Source: Rhynchonema sp. JSB1_4 (lineage: Eukaryota > Nematoda > Chromadorea > Monhysterida > Xyalidae). From it: 64,000 nt of DNA. A model generated the notes under the pieces. That model worked only from the letters and a program-made list of their open reading frames with translations, did not search any database and was not told the origin of the DNA. How positions within the stretch are numbered: position 1 is the stretch's first letter; each line of letters starts with the position of its first letter. The DNA lies in NCBI GenBank assembly GCA_030248065.1, contig JASAMV010008508.1:1-64000 (forward strand), in the 5' to 3' direction. The position numbers and the translations under genes were made by a program. This document shows, piece after piece, positions 36,601-49,100 of the stretch.

Positions 36601-39600
36601 TGTTCAAGCGCTACCGCATCCTGTCCACCTAACTTCCCACACCGAACTGTCAGCTCAACTTTCCACTCAACCGATTCGTGATTACCACCCATACACCTAA
36701 AATTGCGTAAAAATGCCATTGGTCGCCCACCTTTCTCACGTGGACATCTTGATCGCCGTGACACAACAACAGGTTCGGCAATATCTGCACGATGTACGGC
36801 TCGAACAACTTGCCCAACATGTTGCACAACATCTGTCAACAACAACAATTCACTTGTTAATTTTGTGTACCAAATCAAGCCAACCGGACAGAGCGTCCAG
36901 ATGCTCATCAACCTGCAAGGCCAGCAGGGCGCCCTCGCGATGTCGCGGTCGTTTCTTCTCAGCCAACGCCTCGTGCAAGGTCGACATGATTTCAAGCTCG
37001 CGCAGTGCCACAATGCCAAGTCCTGCGTGCGCACGGACGTACGGACAAATGGATGCGACAGCCGACAGTAACATACTTTGTGTAAACATAAAACTTGAAA
37101 AAGAATTTTTCAAATGCAACCGTGCCAGCAATGAGCTTGGCCCACTTGGCTCTGTTTTTGCAAACGGGCGAGGTGCCCCAGACAGGACAGGTGAGTTGGT
37201 GCGAATGCACCAGAATGTCGGATTAACAGATCTACTAGAACCACCAGATTTGATATCGTTCCATAAAGATCAACCAAACCGAACACACCCTTCACGAGTC
37301 CGGCAATTCCGTACGCAGCGCCGCGTCGTTCGCCGTAGTTGTCGACTTGCAACAACAACTGCAACAACTTGGCCGACAGATCACGCGCCTTGTCGCGTAT
37401 GGAAGGCACCAACGGAGGCAAACATTGAGCGACCGCCTCTTGCACCTGCGTGCGTGCCGACAATTTGGTGTGCGAAATTGGCACATCAGTCCAACATGGT
37501 TACATCCGGGTTACGTAAATGAGGACTGCTCTGCGTCGAGTAGGGTTAGAGGTCGGGGGAAGGGGGGAACCCGGCCGGCACCCGACACCGGACATCTGAG
37601 AAAAAAAGCCGACACCCCACAGTTGCAAAAAGAAACCGACACTCGACATCCAGTTTTTTGAAAAAAACCGACATCCGACACCTAGTTTTTGGACCAAAAT
37701 AGGCAAATTTTTGCTCATTTGCATCACTAGTGCAATTTTTGGACTCAAGTTACTGAATTCAAGTATTTTCACACGAAATAAACACCAATATGTCACATTA
37801 TGCGTCTTCGGAAACATTTGGTTCGAAGAAAATTTTCTCTCAAAAGTCTTCTCTCAGCAAAACTGATGTTTTGAACCGGAAGTGTCGGGTGTCGGGTCCC
37901 AAGAAACCTGACACCAGACCTCTGGAGGCACCTCACACCTACACTTTTGTGGCACCCGGCACCCGACATCTCTCTAACCCTAGCGTCGAGTAGCATCGAC
38001 AGCATTGAGTATATTTTCCGCATCTTTTTACTTGCCAGAAACTCTCCCAGGAAGCATCTCAATTTTTCTGCGCGCAAGATTGCAAGCAGTCAAAGAAACT
38101 GAAAACATCAAGGTGCAATTAACCTGTTGCGACGGTGTGGAGAGCGCCTCAATCAGTTTGGCCACAATGCCCGCGATCTTGGGATCGTCGTGCGGCATGT
38201 GACCAGCCAATGTGCCCAGCAAGATCACCAATGCCTGACGAAGGGCATCATGTGCTCCGTCGGTAGGACACGCGTCCAGATGGGACTCGAGCATTGATAG
38301 CAGATCGGACATGTACGTCTGCAACAAATGGACAGTTCATCTATGACGCTGCTGGATCGATGATATCGTTACATTAGGATTAGAGGGCCGTATCAATGGT
38401 CCCGCATCTGTTTGGGTCACTGAACCTTTTGGGGCCACCGCACGTTTTCGGCTGTGCTACGTTTTTGGGCCAGGTATTTTTGGGCAACGCACCTTTTGGG
38501 TCAGGTTCCTTTTGGGCCATGCACTTTTTGGGCCAGGTACTTTTTGGGCCACATGCTTATTTTTATTCACATAATTGCTTACGCACATAGAACTGGACAA
38601 CGTTTGTGCTCTCACGACGCTTGGTGACAACAGTGATTATTATGGCAGTTAGTTTTATCAGTCGGTTGCCAGTCGATCCCAAAGGGTTGGGTTAAAAAAA
38701 GTAAGAATTAAAAAAAATTTTTTTAAAAGTTCGCCACTTTTTCGGTTTTTAAAAATTAAAAAGTAAGTTCACCTTTTTTATTATTTCACAACTTTTTATT
38801 ATTATTATCCCCCTTTTTGGTTGTGAAATGCATGTTTTTATGCACGTTTACGCTTGTTTTTCTAAAAAAATCGCCTGCGGCGCTTGTATTTCGCATATTT
38901 ATACAATGTCATTACAACGTTAGACAGTCCGTGGCTCTACTAAACTACCTAAGGAGCCGTCATTATGTGCGCACTCAGTTCTTCCAGCAAGTCAAATCTG
39001 CTTGAAATCTAAAATTATCGTTCTAAAGCTACGGACACAAAGATGGATGATCTAACAGATTGCTTTCGGAATTTATGTCACAGTATTCCGCACCGTCCGG
39101 TATTGCACCGTTGTACATTGTTGTGGCTCTGCCTGCGTACATTTAATTTCTGATTGCATGTTGTCTGTGTCTGTCTGTCCGTGATTTCGTCCACCTTCTC
39201 ACCCTTTCCTGTCCTGGTTTTGTATTTATTTTTCATTCCCGTAATTTGCACACCCTGTTTTGTATTTATTTTCATGTCCGTAAACTCCACATCCGGTCTT
39301 GTAATTATGCTTCTTTCACTTAATCTTCTTATTTATGTATTATTGAGTGGGTGTCGACGCTATAAACTAACTAACGTCGTTCTAAAGCCGCGGGCCAAAA
39401 AATGGGCCAATTATTTACCTTTCCCGTGACACGATTTCACTTTTCAGACTATAATCTATATATGTAGGTACATATGGTGGACAGACCATCCCCAACGCGA
39501 ATTGTCACGTTATCTGGCTCATCGTAAAAAATATCACCTCGCTACGGCCCGTTTGTGAACACAACTAGTCGGTGTCAACTATTCCTATATTCTCCAGTAC

Positions 39601-42600
39601 AATCAAATATACTTACAAAAAATTTCGACAATTTTTCACATTGAAAACCGAAATTTTTGTGGTCCGGAACAAAAAGAAGTAAATCTTGGGGACCTCCCCC
39701 GTTGGTACGGTACCAACCTCTACCTAAAAAAATACCATCCCCCAAAAAAATGCTGGGTACAGTACCCGGGTCGGTATATCTCGGAAGACATATTTTGGTC
39801 ACATGGCACTGTGTCTCGCCCGAAAAAGTAGACACAGTACGGAATTGGTGCCAGACTATACCGATGTAGGCAGTGGTGGCGTTGGGAAATCAAAAAGTCA
39901 GGATACCGGATACCTAAAATCCAAAATTTTCAGATACCGAATACCCAAAGTGAAAAATCTCGGATACCAGGGGGGTTGCCCCCAAAAATAAAAAATCTCG
40001 AATACCCAGGGCGTGGTTCAAAAAAGTGTGATTTTCTTAGAGGCAAATTGAGCAAAATCGGTGATGGAAGCATAAAAATGGTTATTTTGGGGGCTATGCT
40101 TGGTCAGCAAGCCATTTTGAGAATTTTGAAGGTAAAAGTGGTCGGTGTTTACGGTTTTCGGAAAAATTTTAGGGTGGGATACCCTGCACAAAAAGTCAGG
40201 ATACTAGGGGTAACGCCCTCTCCGCCCCCCCCCCCCCCAACGACACCACTGTATGTAGGTATATGAAATGAAATGAAAAAATGAAGCCCTTCTTCATAGA
40301 GCTCGCTGCTCGCTCCCCATGGTATTGGTCGCACAATGACCATATCAGAATTCATCAAAATCAATCCTATTTCACTACCCCAATTCCCCAAAAAGAAAAA
40401 ACACCCCCCACCCTAAGTTTTGGGACCCAACCACCACCCCCCCCCCAAAAAAAAACATAGGGATGCGAGAGATTCGCTTTGGCTTCGGGTTAGGCTTGGC
40501 ATCAGCTAGGGGCAACGCACGGAACCAGGCTACACAGGCTGTATGTATGCAAGCCTGAACCAGGTTCACGCAAAAAGTACCTATGTAAGTATGTGGCGAA
40601 TTAATCTAGTATCGATCGATCGTGGGAAAGTTGAACGGATGCTACATGCATTTTGTGCCAAGATTTAGGCTTTTACATCAAAAACACAAGTATATGTGAG
40701 ACATAGCTGTGTGTGGGTATCATTTGAGACTTACTACATGTCAGAGGGATATAACCCGCGTGTTGTATTATGCGCTTGTCCGACTGACAGTGACAACTCA
40801 TCAGTGGCAACACTGAATTTTTTGATATCCTTAATTCAAAAGTCACGTGACAAAGGAGGACCGGTCCGATCCGATCATAAAGCTTGATATCGCTCGTAGT
40901 GAATCCCTTTGGATAGTCAATTTTTTGAACACACAATCTACTTTGGATCTCAATCGGCAGTTAACTTCCTAACAACTTCATACGCAGGTAACTGATTAAA
41001 AATAATCTAGGAGGAGATTGTTTGCCTTCGTTCGATCTCAAAGTCAGCTGACAAAACAAAACCCCAAAAAATCACACCATGATCAAGAATGGGCGTCCAT
41101 AAGACCCGTGAAATGTATCAAACGCCCTCAAATGGTTTTTACCCACGTGCCTTATATTACCATTCGTGTAACATCAACTAACCTGCCGTCTACGTCTATG
41201 CTTGTGTGTTGATGGCGATCGATAAATTATACGTGCTTTCTATTTCCAACGTTTTGTGAGCCATTAATGTTTCAACAACACTACAAATAGGGTCTAAAGA
41301 GTTGACAGAAATAATGCCCGTCTGAGGTTGTTCGTCCAAACAAATAAGAAGAAATCAACAAAAAAGAATGTTAGTGTTGAAACGGACAGGTTAGTTAGTT
41401 AGTTTATAGCGTCGACACCCACTCAATAATACATAAATAAGAAGATTAAGTGAAAGAAGCATAATTACAAGACCGGGTTTGGAGTTTACGGACATGAAAA
41501 TAAATACAAAACAGGGTGTGCAAGTTACGGGAATGAAAAATAAATACAAAACCAGGACAGGAAAGGGTGAGAAAGTGGACGAAATCACGGACAGACAACA
41601 TGCAGTCAGAAATTAAATGTACGCAGGCAGAGCCACAACAATGTACAACGGTGCAATAGCGGACAGGTTGTGAGAGGGTTTGTACCGGTTATTATGGGCA
41701 CTTTTGTCTGTCAGACTGCAACACGCGGGCAGTGCTCGAACGGGATTGCTTATCGCGAAACGGGATATTAATCCGGATCTGGATCTCCTAACGGGACTGA
41801 AATTTTCCGGATCGGAATTGATTATCGGGATCGGGATTACATATACTTGAGAGGCTGAAAAAAACTGTTTTTTTCTGGCAAAAAACGTTCGTTTTTTCCG
41901 ATGCCTGGAAAATACGTTTATATTTTTCCAAGTGGTAACTTTTGAAAAAAAACGGTTTTTTCCCAAAATATTCCGAGAAATTTTCCAAGGTCCCGAAAAG
42001 ATGTTGTCAAAACCACTGTAAATCGGTACTATCAAAATGAGCATTTTTCAAGTTCCAAGTGCATTTTTGGTCTGTTTCAGACCATTGCCCGACAAAATTT
42101 TCTCCAGAGTAGGCGTTTTAGGACCATGGGTATCCTTAATTACTGGGAAAAAATTTGAAAAAAAACGCGGTTTTTTCCAAAAATATATTTTGCGGAAAAA
42201 TACGCAAGTATAACATTACAGTTCTTCGCACAATATTCGTCACATTACCGATAATGTTTCGTGTTTGCATCCTGTAGCCGGGTTTATGCTTAGGCTTTGG
42301 TGGCCCAAAAAGTACCTGGCCCAAAAAGTAACCTGGCCCAAAAAGTGCGATGGCCCAAAAGGTTCACTGTCCCAAGAAGATACGGAACCGTATCAATTTT
42401 GAAAACAAGTCCATTGGTATTGATATGTACTTGGCTTGGGCATGGGCAAATTTTGGTTGAGCTCTATTTGGTGATAAAGTTGGCGTACTAATTTATACCA
42501 GCGTAAAAGTTGTTCACTTGGTTCGGGGGAACAACTTTTACGCTGGCCGAAAATGTCAAAGTTCCGTTCCTTTTGCGGAGGCCAAAAGTTGACGCTGTTA

Positions 42601-43015
42601 GCTTGATGCACATTTTAACGAAGATCAAATATAAGAACACAACTACATCGAATAAACGAACATCGGCAAACGAATCGACGGCCTTGATGGCAGCGGTGAG
42701 CATCAGTGCACGGACTTGTGAATGGCGATCGTTGAGCGCTTGCGGCACAAGCAGATCGAACAGCGACATCACGTTCTGCAACAACACTCAATCGTGCAGG
42801 ATTGATCATGTGATCATTCAAAACCTTAATGAATGAATCACACTAACCGTTTTCTGTTTAGCGTCGGTCACCGAGCACAAACGATGCACAGCCAGTGCGC
42901 AGCCACAACGGGCTGGCCAGTTGTCAACGCTGTCCGCCAGCACACGACCGACATCGTCACGTGACGCTGGGATCAGCTGCAAATCGATATTTTTCGCAAT
43001 CGATCAATAATAATC

Positions 43016-43102
<87 letters not shown>

Positions 43103-46100
43103 CACAATAAGGTTAACAACGCAACCTTCAATTTCTGTGCGTACAATTCCTTCAAGCGCTCGATGAGCGAACCAATCAGCTGATCGGTCGATTCCGCGCC
43201 CTCTTCCTTGATGGCGACGGCCAACGAATCAGCGGCCGACTGTCTGATCGCTGATTGGCTGCTGGTGACGTCATCCAGCAATGACAAGCACGCCGCCGGT
43301 CCCGACGCGAAGTTCATGCCCGTCGATGTCCACAACTCATCGGCCAACTTGACATTGCCCGGATCAGGGTCATGTCGTGCCACCCAAACACGTTGCGTCA
43401 GACTGTGACTGAGTTGCGTTGGACCGGATGTGGACAGGCACACTTGAATGGCTTGACGAACACTCAGCAGCAGCTGCAAATCGTGCTCATTATTGAGTAT
43501 GATCAGTTAGTTGAGAAGAAAACGCATGCATCTGCCTTGGCCACTCAGGATCGTCAGAAAAAAACGACAATCGCAATGTGGTTTGCTTTGTGACAGCTTG
43601 CAACAATGGCGATGTCTGCTCTGGGTTTGGCGAAACATTTTCCGCCCCAAAAATGCTGTCTCGGGTGAGATAACCAGAGGCAGCACCTTGTGTGCAGAAA
43701 CGTTTTCGGTCCACATTTCGTTTCAGAAAACAACAACTCCAATCATCGCTGGCAACCTTGAGCGCATTTTCCCTCAGCAACGTTTCGTTGGCGAACAGCT
43801 CATCAGTCACGAGTGCCACACAGTCGAGCGCCACTTTGCTGTTCGCACCGTGTTCGTTCACGCACACACAAATCGACAGTAATGCGTCCATGTAGGTCTG
43901 TGAAACATACCCATTGGGTTTAGAAATGGATTACACCGAATTTACGGCTTGAAGTTGAATGCTGTTACCACCAAAGAACTGAGTCCACTGATTCAGGATT
44001 GATAACGCTCATCAGCGGATCCAGGGGGCCACAGGGACCTGCTTCCCCTTGGTCAAAGTTCCCCCCATTTCGGAGAAAACCAAAAGGGGGCCCCTAAATC
44101 GTAGGTCATTTTAATACACTGCAAAACTCCAAAAATCGCGCGCTTCGCGCGTCAAGTACACCCATACCATTGAAATTTGGCCGTCGAGCGTGCAGAAAGC
44201 GCAAAAATTTCGCGCGTTCATACTGTATATAGTACGGTATCTAGCCTAAAATCGCCAACAATAAAAAATTTTTTTGATAAATGAAACATGCATAAGATAA
44301 ATATGAATTTTGGGATTTGCCCCCCTTGGCCGAAAGCTGGATACGCCACTAATAACGCTCTTTGCATTTCCTTTCAACGCGGCTGCACGAACATGTTTTC
44401 AAACATTTTTGTGTGTGTCCAAAATAAAAAAACGCGCAAAAACAATAGAAATGAAGGATTGGACAAACGACACTAATCAGCCCCCAATTGCAATCACCTG
44501 TTGCATATTCGTATTGGCCAAGTCCCTGTCAAAGTCGAGCGCCTTGCTGGACTTGTCAGTCGGTGCCGACCGAACTGTGTTGTTCATCTGCGTGATCAGC
44601 ATTCGGCACAGCGCCGGCACATGCAGCACAGATAATTGATCCGGCTGGAAAGTAGATGTGTTCAAAATAAAGCCGTTACATTCAAAAAAACAGACGATAA
44701 AAGAGCCATTAATTAAAAAAACTGACAGCGTTGACAGCGTCCTCAAAATGTGCCTCGATCAACGTCACAGCGCGGCCGACAAGCTCGGACGTGCGACGCA
44801 CATTCGCACTAACCAGACACGACCGATCCGTTATGATCGTCTCGAGCCTGAACGAATATTGTTGCGATTAAAACTTGCAAAAAGTTGAAATTCGCGAAAC
44901 AGCAGCTAAACATGGATGCCCAACGGACTGGACAACATCACAGCACTTCGCTAACAATTGATAGGGTTAGAGGTCGGGGGGGGGGGGGGGGTACCCGACA
45001 CCCGACATCTCTCAAACCCTAACAATCGACCAACAAAACAACCAACCATGGCAACATCACAGCGAACACGGCGCACGGCAGCACACATGCGTCCAGGTTC
45101 TCGTCCGAGTCCGAATCCGACATTGATTGCTCCTTGTCTCCGTCGGACATGTGACCATTCTGCTCGTGCGCTGTTTTCGGATAGACCATGTCTGCAGCAG
45201 TAATGGATGCAACTGATTACATTGGCTACGATTGCAAAAAAGGCATCTATCACTTAGACGTGACGTGGTTCGATGGTTGTGTCGACATCACTTGCTGCCC
45301 CATTTTCTTGAGTGGCAATCACAGCACACAGAGTTGCTATCGCTTGCAGAAACCGATATTCTTGCTTGCCATTCTACGTCGCTAAATCGTGAAACCGAAA
45401 CGGTTACCCCCGGAATAAAATCAGATATCGACACCAGGTTCGGTTCCTAACTCGTTCAATCCGGACTGAATCAACCATAAAGCTGGCCGGAATTAGGCAC
45501 CGATATTTGATTTCACTTGCAGAGATATCCGATTGGTTTCGCGATTTAACGATTGGGAAGACTCAGTTTGTTGGTGAACAAGATCGTCCGTTTTCATCCA
45601 AGAAAATGGCAGTGTTAGGTGACGTTCGACACCCTTTCATAAAATAAACAGCCTCCCATTACGACCAATGCCCAACCGACCGTGCAGTTCATTCAACAGT
45701 CGCGTTGTCTGAGTCGACAATGGTTCCTGCGTCCATTCGGCGTTCAATTGTGTGGCCGGATGGTGCACACGCAAGCTGTTGTATGCGAACGCGTCAACTG
45801 CGAACGAACCAGTATTCAATGCTGCTATTCACAAACATAAAGGCACTCGTTCAAAGAATAAAGAAACGAACGCACCAAATTTCCGCGCACAGGTGCATTG
45901 AGCCATCGCCATATTGACGCATTCAATCCATATTTGTACGCACACTGACGCGACCAGCGGTGACGACAACAGAGCCAGTACGTCGGTGACCACGCATTCA
46001 ATCAGACACAAACATTGACCGGCATTGGGTGACGTCACACGGTCGCTGTTGATACGGACCAAGATGCGATGCAGCGTCGTCAGACAATCGTACGGTTGGG

Positions 46101-49100
46101 CGTGCAACTGCCAATTGTAAACTTGGATAACTTTGATAAGTATCGTACACATTCACATTCTCGTTCCGGACAACCCGAAAAAACCGTTTTTTCCGTGACC
46201 CGAAAACTTTTCCGTTTATTTTTCCGTGGGTGCTTTTGGAGAAATATCGGTACTATACAGTGGTGTCGTTGGGAAATCAAAAAGTCAGGATACCGGATAC
46301 CCAAAATGAAAAATCTCGGATACCAGGGAGGGGGTTGCCCCCAAAATAAAAGATCTCGAATACCCAGTGGGGGGTTGTTCAAAAAAAGGTAATTTTTAGG
46401 GGAAAATTAGGCAAAATTGGTGTTGGAAGCGCAAAAAATGGTCGTTTCATACACCTACACAGTGGTTTTTAAAAAAAAATTTTTTTTTATTAAAAAAATT
46501 TTTTTTAAAAAATTCGTTCCAAAAGTTAAAAAAAATTTTTTATTATTTCTAAATTCGAAAATTTCTCTATTTTTTTTGCTCTAAAAGTGCTATTTTTTGC
46601 ATAAAAATTGCTACTGTTAACATCACCCGACCCTACCATGGGTGTATTGGGTGCCATAATCGTTGTTTTGTGGCATCTAGACATAGTGCACACACTCACA
46701 TGGCCTCTCATATGATTACACATGTACATGTGACTGGGTGGGCATGCATTTATCCATGCAACAGACCCGAAAGCAGTGATTCGGTGTGATATTCACTCTA
46801 TATTTACACTGTTTGTCACATATTTGCATTGGTCGTGTACCAAGAGGCAATAGTTTCACCCAAATTTGCCGTCTTGAGTGTCACAAAGCCACACCAAGGC
46901 ACCCACACCACGTGGGGGAAGTGTACGGGTGTGTACCTGACTACTGTTGGTACTCATTGACCATTGTTTAGTATTGTTTTCGTGTCGTGAGTGCTTTATA
47001 TGCACTTACCACACGTTATGGAAGAAAAATGCCACTATTTTTTGCTTTAGCGCTCATTTTTTTTCGTTTCGGGCAGTTTTTGGCTGGAATAAAAAAAAAT
47101 TAAATTAAAAAAAACATTTTTTTTTAAAAATGGGGTTTGAATAAAAAATTTTTTTTATTAACCACTGCACCTACATACAGTGGTGTCGTCTGCGGGAACG
47201 GGTTACCCCTAGTGTCCGGTATCTTGATTTTTTCACCCCCCACACCCCCCCCCAACCCCACAACCCCCTTTTTGATTTCCCAACGACACCACTGCTATAT
47301 TACAATTTTGCCAAAAAATTGTAATGCAAAATCGATCCGTTTTTCGATTTTAGTGACAAATTGGCCCGAGCACGAAAATTAACCGGCGCAAAATGGGCCA
47401 AAAAAAGCGTGTAAAGCAAAATCCATCGATTTCCATCGACTTCAACACTCTTCAAGAACACTCTCGTCACTCTGAACAAATTTTGCACTGAAATCATTAT
47501 ATTTTTCGAAATTGCGTTCCTCAGTGCTGGAACTTGATTTTTTCACCCAGGGGTATCCGGTATCCTGACTTTTTGTCCAGGGGTATCCTACCCTAAAATT
47601 TTCCCGAAAACCGTAAAAATCGCCCTTTTTACCTCCAAAATGCTCATAATGGATTGCTGGCGCAACCATAACTCCAAAAATGACCATTTGTTGCGCTTCT
47701 CCAACACCAATTTGGCACAATCTTCTTCTAAAAATTGACCTTTTTTGCAGTATGCGCCTGTCTGACTGACAAAAGTGCCCATATTGACCGGTACAAACCC
47801 TCTCACAACCTGTCCGTTTCAACACAAACATTCTTTTTTGTTGATTTCTTCTTTTTTACGTTTTGAAACTGCATGGCCTGCATTGTTTCTGTCAACTCTT
47901 TAGACCCTATTTGTAGTGTTGTTGAAACATTAATGGCTCCCAAAACGCTGGAAATAGAAAGTGAGTATAATTTATCGATCGCCATCAAAACACAAGCATA
48001 GACGTTGGTTGATGTTACACGAATGGTAATATAAGGCACGTGGGTAAAAACCATTTGCCGGCGTGCGATACATTTCGAAGGGTTTTATGGGTGCCCATTC
48101 TTGATCATAGTGTGATTTTTGAGGTTTTGTCTTGTCAGCTGACTTTGAGATCGAACGAAGCCAAACAATCTCCTCCTTGATTATTTTTAATCAGTTACTT
48201 GCGTATGAAGTTGTTAGGAGGTTAACCGCCGATTGAGATCCAAAGTAGATTGCGTGTTCAAAAAATTGACTGTCCAAAGGGATTCACTACGAGCGATATC
48301 AAACTTTATGATCGGATCGGACCGGTCCTCCTTAGACGCGTGACTTTTTTGAATTAAGGATATCAAAAAATTTAGTTTTGCCACTAATGTGTTGTCACTG
48401 TCAGTCGGACAAGCGCATAATACAACACGCGGGTTATATCCCTCTGACATGTAGTAAGTCTCAAATGATACCCACACACAGCTATATCTCACATATACTT
48501 GTGTTTTTGATGTAAAAGCCTAAATCTTGGCACAAAATGCATGTAGCATCCGTTCAACTTTCCCACGATCGATCGATACTAGATTAATTCGCCACATACT
48601 TACATAGGTACTTTGGGCGTGAACCTGGTTCAGGCTTGCATACATACAGCCTGTGTAGCCTGGTTCCGTGCGTTGCCCCCAGCTGATGCCAAGCCTAGCC
48701 CAAAGCCAAAGCGTAACCTCTCGCATCCCTATTATACCATGGGGAGCGAGCAGCGAGCTCTATGAAGAAGGGTTTCATTTTTTCATTTCATTTCATATAC
48801 CTACATACAGTGGTGTCGTTGGGGGGGAGGGGGTCACCCCCTTGTATCCGGTATCTTGATTTTTTCACCCAGGGGTATCCGGTATCCTGACTTTTTGTCC
48901 AGGGGTATCCTAGCCTAAAATGTTCCGAAAACTGCAAAAATCGCCCATTTTTACCTCCAAGACGCTCGAAAACGCTTGCTAGCGCAAGCATAACCATAAC
49001 CCCAAAATGACCAGTTTTGCGCTTTCAACACCGATTTTGTTCAATTTTCCTCTAAATATTGACCTTTTTTGAACAACACCCCCAGGTATCGGGGATTTAT

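Larger units (their letters stand above)
39871..41720. repeat. Inverted segmental repeat, arm 1
   Basis: It matches 47735-49213 in reverse: the CAGTGGTG MITE, then about 1.1 kb including TATGTAGGTATATGAAATG, CAGAGGGATATAACCCGCG and repeat A, then GGTTGTGAGAGGGTTTGTAC. Arm 1 carries an extra piece of about 130 bp at about 40327-40458 (C-rich) and the retroposon at 41391-41659, both missing from arm 2. Confidence 0.85.

Noticed and set aside
39154..39429. Hydrophobic open frame that looks like a membrane protein
   Set aside because: It is a T-rich frame inside the retroposon fragment (39030-39376), repeated in the inverted copy at 41.4 kb.
44976..44993. Long G/C homopolymers (also 59383-59402, 59625-59640, 59995-60065)
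   Set aside because: These are simple runs inside repeats whose lengths may be sequencing errors. No function inferred.
46108..46121. An earlier acceptor for GCN1 exon 19 (CCAAG/TTTACAA)
   Set aside because: It would enter in phase 1, which no donor of exon 18 provides. GGCAG/TTGCAC is in phase with the exon 18 donor at 49729.
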